From Bordetella parapertussis (GTDB taxonomy: Bacteria > Pseudomonadota > Gammaproteobacteria > Burkholderiales > Burkholderiaceae_B), in NCBI GenBank assembly GCA_943331855.1, contig CALQNE010000115.1, positions 1-10,351 on the forward strand: a stretch of 10,351 nucleotides of DNA, read 5' to 3'. Each line of letters starts with the position of its first letter. The stretch's first letter is position 1. The translations under genes were made by a program, and so were the position numbers. Positions 5,064 to 10,351 of the stretch are shown piece by piece. The notes beneath the pieces are model-generated. The model did not search any database and was not told where the DNA came from. It saw only the letters and a program-made list of their open reading frames with translations.

Positions 5064-8000
5064 ATGCCCGCCGCACCCGCTTCAGTCGCTCAGTCGCTCT
5101 CAACCCTGCTCAGTGCCCTCAAACCCGGCACGCGCTACCACCAAGCTCGCCCTCCTGGCTCAGGCGATGCCTGGCTTTTGGCACAATTGGCTCGGCAGGC
5201 CGGCAAAACGCTCGTGATCCTCACGGCCGAACCCCTTGAAGCACAGCGCCTGGCCGACGAAATCCCGCTTTTTGCGCCCGAACTCAAAGTACGGCCCCTA
5301 CCCGATTGGGAAACCCTGCCATACGACAGCTTTTCACCCCACCAGGATCTGATTTCTGAACGCCTGCGCACCCTGCACGCCTTGATGCAACACGAGGTGG
5401 ATGTGCTTACGGTGCCGATCACCACGGCACTCTACCGCCTGCCGCCACCCAGTTTTTTAGCCGCCTATACCTTTTCGTTCAAACAGAAAGACAAACTCAA
5501 CGAAGCTGCGTTGCGTGCCCAACTGATGCTGGCCAATTATGCACACGTGACACAAGTCACGGTACCGGGCGAATTCTGTGTACGCGGCAGTTTGATTGAT
5601 TTGTTTCCGATGGGTTCAATCGTGCCCTATCGTATCGATCTGTTTGATGATGAAATCGAATCGATTCGTGCCTTTGATATAGACACCCAACGCAGCTTAT
5701 ATCCCGTCGGTTCGGTGCAGTTACTGCCTGGGCGCGAGTTTCCAATGGATGAGGCTGCGCGCAATCATTTTCGTTCAGGTTTTCGCGAAGTCTTTGAAGG
5801 CGATCCTTCGCGCGCCCTTCCCTATCGCGACATTGGTAGCGGCATCGCCTTCGCGGGCGTTGAATATTATCTTCCGCTGTTTTTTGAGCAGACCGCAACA
5901 CTCTTTGAGTATCTAACGCCCGATACCCTGATGGTGACCATTGGGGATATCGATGACGCCATGCGTCGTTTTGCGCAAGATACTGCCAGCCGTTATCAAT
6001 TTTTAAAAAGTGATCGCGAGCGTCCCGTACTCGCCCCAGACGCTTTGTTTTTGCGTGCCGAATCACTCTTTGAAGAGCTCAAGGCCTTTGCACGGGTTGC
6101 ACTCACCTCTGACGCTGAACATCCCGAATTTTTAAGCGCACCTGACGTAGGTATTTCGCGTCGCGCCGAAGACCCTGTACATAAACTTCGTGCACTCTTG
6201 GCCAATACACAGCAACAAATCGTGTTGTGTACAGATTCGCACGGGCGTCGCGAAACCATTGTGCAAATGCTAGCTGAGCACGGGCTGATCCCTGATGCGC
6301 AAACCGAATCACTTGCCTCGTTCTTAGAAAGCGATGCGCATTTTGCGATTACGGTTGCCCAGGTCAACACCGGTTTTCAGTTACGGGCACAACAACTTGT
6401 TTTTATTACTGAAAACGATCTATATCCCGGACACGGTACCTCCGCACGTCGGGGCAAGCGTGATCAAGAGCGAGCCAGCAACGTCGAAGCGATGGTGCGC
6501 GATTTATCTGAATTGCGCATTGGCGACCCGGTCGTGCACGCCCAACACGGCATTGGGCGTTATCACGGCTTGATCAACATGGATATGGGCGAAGGCGAGA
6601 TGGAGTTTCTACACCTCGAATACGCCAACAAAACAACGCTCTATGTTCCGGTTGCGCAGTTGCACGTGATTGCGCGTTATAGCGGCAACGACCCAGAGAC
6701 CGCACCTTTACATCAACTTGGTTCTGGTCAATGGGAAAAAGCGCGCCGCAAAGCCGCACAACAAGTGCGCGATACGGCCGCCGAGTTATTGGATATTTAT
6801 GCCAAGCGTGCCGCGCGCCAGGGCTTCCCCTTCAAACTGCCCCTAGCAGATTACGATTTGTTTTCTGAAGGCTTTGGGTTTGAAGAAACAGTCGATCAAG
6901 CTGCGGCCATTCAATGTGTCTTAGCCGACATGACCTCGGGCCGCCCAATGGATCGTCTGGTCTGCGGCGACGTAGGCTTTGGCAAAACCGAAGTTGCCCT
7001 GCGTGCCGCCTTTTTGGCCATTGCCAATGGCAAACAAGTGGCAATTTTATGTCCGACCACCCTGCTGGCTGAACAGCATGCTCAAACCTTTTCGGATCGG
7101 TTTGCTGACTGGCCTGTGAAAGTTGTTGAGCTTTCGCGTTTCAGGTCTGCCAAAGAAATCGCCAGCGCGATCGTAGGTATTAATGATGGCACGATCGACA
7201 TCGTGATTGGTACCCATAAGCTCTTATCTAAAGACGTCAACTTTATGCGTCTGGGCTTGGTCATCATTGACGAAGAGCATCGTTTTGGCGTGCGGCAAAA
7301 AGAAGTCTTGAAATCGCTACGCGCTGAAGTCGATGTTTTAACCTTGACTGCGACACCCATCCCACGCACGCTTGGGATGTCGCTTGAGGGCATCCGTGAT
7401 TTTTCGGTGATTGCAACCGCACCACAAAAACGCCTGGCCATCAAAACCTTTGTGCGCCGCGAAGATAACAGCACGATTCGCGAAGCACTGCTGCGCGAAC
7501 TTAAGCGCGGCGGGCAAGCTTACTTTTTGCACAACGAAGTTGAAACGATTCATAACCGACGCGCGCGACTCGAAGAACTTGTACCCGAGGCACGCATTGC
7601 GGTGGCGCACGGCCAAATGGGCGAACGCGATCTTGAACAAGTCATGAAGGGGTTTTATCAACAGCGCTTTAACGTCTTGTTGTGCACCACAATTATTGAA
7701 ACCGGCATCGATGTCTCAAGTGCCAACACCATCATCATTCATCGTGCGGATCGCTTTGGGTTAGCCCAGCTACACCAATTACGAGGCCGTGTCGGGCGCT
7801 CTCATCATCAAGCCTACGCTTACCTCATGACGCCAGGTGAAGACTCAATCACCAAGAATGCCAAAAAACGTCTTGAAGCGATTCAAGCGATGGAAGAACT
7901 CGGCTCAGGATTCTTTTTAGCAATGCATGATCTTGAAATACGCGGTACTGGCGAAGTCTTGGGTGAATCACAATCTGGCAATATTCAAGAGATTGGTTTC

Positions 8001-8516
8001 TCGATGTACAACGACATGCTCAATGAGGCGGTGCGGGCGCTTAAAGCCGGCACCGAACCCGACCTCGACGCACCCTTTAGCGCGGGCTGCGAGGTCAACT
8101 TGCACGCGCCGGCCTTGCTCCCTGCTGATTTTTGCGGTGACGTCCCTGCTCGCCTGTCGTTATATAAACGCCTTTCAAGCTGCACCAATGAAGATGACTT
8201 GATCGTGATCCAAGAAGAGCTCATCGATCGTTTTGGCAAGCTACCCGAACCTGCCCGCACCTTAATCTCAACGCATAAAATGCGCTTACTGGGCTTGGCA
8301 CTCGGGATCCAAAAAATCGATGCGAGTGAGACTCAGATTTTGCTGCACTTTAAACAAAATACGCCGGTTGATCCGCTACGTTTAATTGAATTGGTCCAAA
8401 AACAGAAACATATCCGTTTTGCAGGGCAAGATAAACTACGGATTGAAATAAAAGGGCTTGATGTCAACGCGCGCTATGAAGCCGTTCGTACCCTGTTACG
8501 CACCTTAGCTGGATGA
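5064..8516 (+). CDS. mfd: Transcription-repair coupling factor Mfd
   Basis: Mfd is a cytoplasmic ATP-driven translocase that removes RNA polymerase stalled at DNA lesions and recruits UvrA/UvrB for nucleotide excision repair. The 1150 residues match the usual 1150. Layout: UvrB-like N-terminal module (to about 350), RNA-polymerase-interacting domain beginning near LRIGDPVVHAQHGIGRY (about 480-550), RecG-like motor with Walker A GDVGFGKT (635-642), Walker B DEEH (736-739), TATPIPRTL (from 762) and motif VI QLRGRVGRS (905-913), then the C-terminal TRCF domain (about 1000-1110). All motor motifs are intact. A TTG at 5025 in the same frame would add 13 hydrophobic residues encoded partly by the leader hairpin, so the ATG at 5064 is chosen; neither has a clear Shine-Dalgarno. 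It is divergent from ispD and followed 49 bp later by serB, with which it may be cotranscribed. Confidence 0.97.
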   Translation: MPAAPASVAQSLSTLLSALKPGTRYHQARPPGSGDAWLLAQLARQAGKTLVILTAEPLEAQRLADEIPLFAPELKVRPLPDWETLPYDSFSPHQDLISERLRTLHALMQHEVDVLTVPITTALYRLPPPSFLAAYTFSFKQKDKLNEAALRAQLMLANYAHVTQVTVPGEFCVRGSLIDLFPMGSIVPYRIDLFDDEIESIRAFDIDTQRSLYPVGSVQLLPGREFPMDEAARNHFRSGFREVFEGDPSRALPYRDIGSGIAFAGVEYYLPLFFEQTATLFEYLTPDTLMVTIGDIDDAMRRFAQDTASRYQFLKSDRERPVLAPDALFLRAESLFEELKAFARVALTSDAEHPEFLSAPDVGISRRAEDPVHKLRALLANTQQQIVLCTDSHGRRETIVQMLAEHGLIPDAQTESLASFLESDAHFAITVAQVNTGFQLRAQQLVFITENDLYPGHGTSARRGKRDQERASNVEAMVRDLSELRIGDPVVHAQHGIGRYHGLINMDMGEGEMEFLHLEYANKTTLYVPVAQLHVIARYSGNDPETAPLHQLGSGQWEKARRKAAQQVRDTAAELLDIYAKRAARQGFPFKLPLADYDLFSEGFGFEETVDQAAAIQCVLADMTSGRPMDRLVCGDVGFGKTEVALRAAFLAIANGKQVAILCPTTLLAEQHAQTFSDRFADWPVKVVELSRFRSAKEIASAIVGINDGTIDIVIGTHKLLSKDVNFMRLGLVIIDEEHRFGVRQKEVLKSLRAEVDVLTLTATPIPRTLGMSLEGIRDFSVIATAPQKRLAIKTFVRREDNSTIREALLRELKRGGQAYFLHNEVETIHNRRARLEELVPEARIAVAHGQMGERDLEQVMKGFYQQRFNVLLCTTIIETGIDVSSANTIIIHRADRFGLAQLHQLRGRVGRSHHQAYAYLMTPGEDSITKNAKKRLEAIQAMEELGSGFFLAMHDLEIRGTGEVLGESQSGNIQEIGFSMYNDMLNEAVRALKAGTEPDLDAPFSAGCEVNLHAPALLPADFCGDVPARLSLYKRLSSCTNEDDLIVIQEELIDRFGKLPEPARTLISTHKMRLLGLALGIQKIDASETQILLHFKQNTPVDPLRLIELVQKQKHIRFAGQDKLRIEIKGLDVNARYEAVRTLLRTLAG

Positions 8517-8565
8517 CCAGTAGGCATTCTCGATGAATATAACCAACATCTATTGATACCCACTT

Positions 8566-9423
8566 ATGACGACCTTTAATCTTGTGGTGCAGTCCCCCGC
8601 TTTGGCCAGTGACCTCATCGAGCAGGCAGCAGCCTTAAGCGAAGCCTCAGGCGTACAACGCATTAGTACGACTGCCGCACGCTTACTTGGCGTCGATGCA
8701 AGCCCCACTGGCCGCGCCGAACTCAGTGCCTGGGGCGAGCGTGTATCCGTGGATACCGCCTATATCGCTGCGGGGAGTCGGCTCACCGATTGCAAGGTGC
8801 TAGCCATGGACATGGACTCAACCCTGATCAACATTGAGTGCATCGATGAAATCGCCGCGTTTGGCGGTGTCAAAGAGCAAGTCGCCTCAATCACCGAAGC
8901 AGCGATGCGCGGCGAAATCAAAGACTTTTCTGAAAGCCTGACCCGCCGTGTTGCTTTTTTAAAAGGCTTATCAGTCGATGTCTTGCAAGCGGTCTATGAT
9001 CAAAAGCTACGCTTAAACCCAGGCGCTGAACAACTAATTAGCACCGCCCACCAAGCAGGGATCAAGGTTTTATTGGTCTCAGGTGGCTTTACATTTTTTA
9101 CCGAAAAACTCAAAGCGCGTTTGGGTCTTGATGCCGCACATGCCAATGTATTGGATCACGAGGGTAGCCTGCTCACTGGCAAAGTCAATGGCAAAATTCT
9201 GGATGCGCAGGGTAAGGCCGATACCTTAAGTGCTTTCGCGCAAGCCTGTGGTGCCCAAGTCAATCAAATCATTGCCATTGGCGATGGGGCAAACGATCTT
9301 AAAATGTTGGGGCTTGCCAGCTATTCAGTGGCGTATCGTGCCAAGCCCGTCGTACGGGCACAAGCCAACTATGCGTTGAACATTGCGGGGCTTGATGGCG
9401 TATTGAATTGGTTTGAAAGCTAG
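8566..9423 (+). CDS. serB: Phosphoserine phosphatase
   Basis: SerB removes phosphate from L-3-phosphoserine, the last step of serine synthesis, in the cytoplasm. The 285-residue protein has an N-terminal extension of about 75 residues, as in many proteobacterial SerB proteins, followed by the HAD phosphatase core. Motif I is MDMDSTLI with nucleophile D82 and acid D84, followed by the SerB-type ECIDEIA cap start. Motif II is SGGFTFF (S172), motif III is K217, and motif IV is GDGANDLKM with D240 and D244. All catalytic residues are present. The ATG at 8566 gives the expected length but has no obvious Shine-Dalgarno in front of it. The gene follows mfd on the same strand. It ends in a CTAG shared with the convergent DUF2818 gene. 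Confidence 0.96.
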   Translation: MTTFNLVVQSPALASDLIEQAAALSEASGVQRISTTAARLLGVDASPTGRAELSAWGERVSVDTAYIAAGSRLTDCKVLAMDMDSTLINIECIDEIAAFGGVKEQVASITEAAMRGEIKDFSESLTRRVAFLKGLSVDVLQAVYDQKLRLNPGAEQLISTAHQAGIKVLLVSGGFTFFTEKLKARLGLDAAHANVLDHEGSLLTGKVNGKILDAQGKADTLSAFAQACGAQVNQIIAIGDGANDLKMLGLASYSVAYRAKPVVRAQANYALNIAGLDGVLNWFES

Positions 9424-9728
9424 TTGCGACGCAATAGATAACGATACACGAAGCCCGGAAACGCCATCACGACAAACAGACTAAAGGTGATGGCATAAAA
9501 CTCCCAGCGCTGACTAAACACGTTACCGATTAACCGCTCAAAGGCAACGCCTAGCGTGCCTACGAGCAAATACAAAATCACAAGTTCTAAGGCTCGTAAC
9601 CAAAAAAACTTTTGGGTCAGTAAGCGTTTAGGCTGCCAAACTGCAAAAATACGCTCATTGATAAACGGCAAGTTGGCAGCCACAAAGGCCAGCAGAATCA
9701 AAAGCCAAACTGCAGCGGTTTGATTCAT
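9420..9728 (-). CDS. DUF2818-family small membrane protein
   Basis: This is a 102-residue protein with three likely membrane helices (about 5-21, 43-63 and 76-95) separated by basic loops (QPKRLL, RRN at the end). It starts 16 bp after the nuoN stop and on the same strand. I recognise it as the DUF2818 protein commonly found directly downstream of nuoN in beta-proteobacteria; its role is not established. The position at the end of the complex I operon suggests a link to NADH dehydrogenase assembly or the membrane environment, but that is inference from neighbourhood. No clear ribosome site is seen, so translation may be coupled to nuoN. Its stop codon TAG and the serB stop TAG interlock in one CTAG. 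Confidence 0.85.
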   Translation of the reverse strand: MNQTAAVWLLILLAFVAANLPFINERIFAVWQPKRLLTQKFFWLRALELVILYLLVGTLGVAFERLIGNVFSQRWEFYAITFSLFVVMAFPGFVYRYLLRRN

Positions 9729-9744
9729 GCTGTATCAAACACGC

Positions 9745-10351
9745 TTAAAACGCCAGAGTTGCGCGCATGGCTTGCAGGCATAACACCAGCAGCCCGTTGG
9801 GCATTAAGCCCAACAATAAAACCGCCAAACCATTGGCGATCATCAACGTACGTGGCGCCCAGCAAACGGTGCTCAGTGCGGGTGCAGCAGCGTCAGGCTC
9901 GTCAAAGTACATCACTTTGATAACGCGCAAGTAATAAAAAGCACCAATCAACGAAAACAATACAGCAACCACCGCCATCCAAAGATGGTCGGATTTCAAT
10001 AGTGTTTGCAAGATCAACAGTTTGGCATCAAAACCTACCAACGGCGGCAAGCCAGCCAGCGAGCACATCAAAATCAACAGCATCGCAGCCATCCAGGGGC
10101 TTCGACGATTTAAGCCTTTCAGATCGCTAATATTTTCACACTCATGTCCCTCGCGCGACATCAGCATGATCAGACCAAAAGAAGCAAGTGTCGTCAGTAC
10201 ATACGTCAGCATATAAAACAGAGCTGAGCCATAGGATTCAGTATCAAACTGCTTGTCGCCGTCGAGTGAACCCGAGGCCAAACCCAGCAAGATGAAACCC
10301 ATGTGCGAAATCGTTGAATAGGCCAGCATGCGCTTGAAGTTCGTTTGCATA
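9745..10351 (-). CDS. nuoN: NADH-quinone oxidoreductase subunit N (C-terminal part; gene runs off the right edge)
   Basis: NuoN is one of the antiporter-like membrane subunits of respiratory complex I and takes part in proton pumping. The visible 201 or so residues are the last 40% of a protein usually near 490. They include [18 protein letters not shown], a conserved helix of the family, the loop [26 protein letters not shown], and [14 protein letters not shown], the NuoN-type C-terminal signature. Several hydrophobic helices alternate with short loops, as expected. The frame is open throughout and the stop is 16 bp before the DUF2818 gene, so this is the end of a nuo operon entering from the right. 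Confidence 0.95.
   Translation of the reverse strand, partial: MQTNFKRMLAYSTISHMGFILLGLASGSLDGDKQFDTESYGSALFYMLTYVLTTLASFGLIMLMSREGHECENISDLKGLNRRSPWMAAMLLILMCSLAGLPPLVGFDAKLLILQTLLKSDHLWMAVVAVLFSLIGAFYYLRVIKVMYFDEPDAAAPALSTVCWAPRTLMIANGLAVLLLGLMPNGLLVLCLQAMRATLAF

Noticed and set aside
5083..5098. Tandem CAGTCGCT repeat near the start of mfd
   Set aside because: There are only two copies of 8 bp within the poorly conserved Mfd N-terminus; this is readily explained by chance or slippage and has no sign of function.
4931..5239. Plus-strand open frame beginning MVHQDSNLQPTN
   Set aside because: Its first residues are the antisense reading of the tRNA relic (a frequent false-protein signature), and the rest runs over the mfd leader hairpin and the start of mfd in another frame.
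5557..6066. 169-codon minus-strand frame inside mfd
   Set aside because: It is antisense to well-conserved Mfd coding sequence, has low-complexity composition rich in Arg, Asp and Gln, and resembles no family I know.
9720..9920. 66-codon plus-strand frame over the nuoN end
   Set aside because: It is antisense to nuoN and the DUF2818 start, with no recognisable product.

Overview
The window looks like ordinary chromosomal DNA of a beta-proteobacterium, most likely order Burkholderiales and perhaps near Alcaligenaceae. This is inferred from protein resemblance, from nuoN followed by a DUF2818 gene, and from the order ompR-envZ / ispF-ispD / mfd. Base composition is moderate rather than strongly GC-rich. 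I see no insertion sequence, integrase, toxin-antitoxin pair, CRISPR array or other defence-type cassette.

Layout, left to right. (1) Bases 1-1232, minus: the N-terminal 410 codons of an AcnA-type aconitase whose substrate-site motifs depart from the family pattern. (2) Bases 1233-1432: a divergent control region with a 17-bp palindrome resembling an OmpR box. (3) Bases 1433-3572, plus: an OmpR-EnvZ two-component pair with overlapping reading frames. (4) Bases 3535-4823, minus: ispD then ispF, two steps of the non-mevalonate (MEP) isoprenoid pathway. The 3' end of ispF overlaps the 3' end of envZ by 38 bp. (5) Bases 4824-5063: a divergent ispD/mfd gap holding a degenerate 3'-half tRNA relic with a CAT anticodon, TATAAT hexamers on both strands, and a GC-rich hairpin just upstream of mfd. 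(6) Bases 5064-8516, plus: mfd, the transcription-repair coupling factor. (7) Bases 8566-9423, plus: serB, phosphoserine phosphatase. (8) Bases 9420-9728, minus: a small DUF2818 membrane protein whose stop codon interlocks with that of serB in one CTAG. (9) Bases 9745-10351, minus: the C-terminal end of nuoN (respiratory complex I).

The genes are housekeeping functions: TCA-cycle type chemistry, envelope/osmotic signalling, isoprenoid precursors, DNA repair, serine synthesis and respiration. They do not form one pathway. The block is compact, with two convergent gene pairs that overlap at their stops and leave no room for a classical terminator. Several genes (ompR, mfd, serB, DUF2818) have no clear Shine-Dalgarno sequence, whereas the aconitase gene has a good one. 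I found no convincing novel multi-gene system. The points most worth checking are the aconitase motif changes, the tRNA relic, the mfd leader hairpin and the putative OmpR box.
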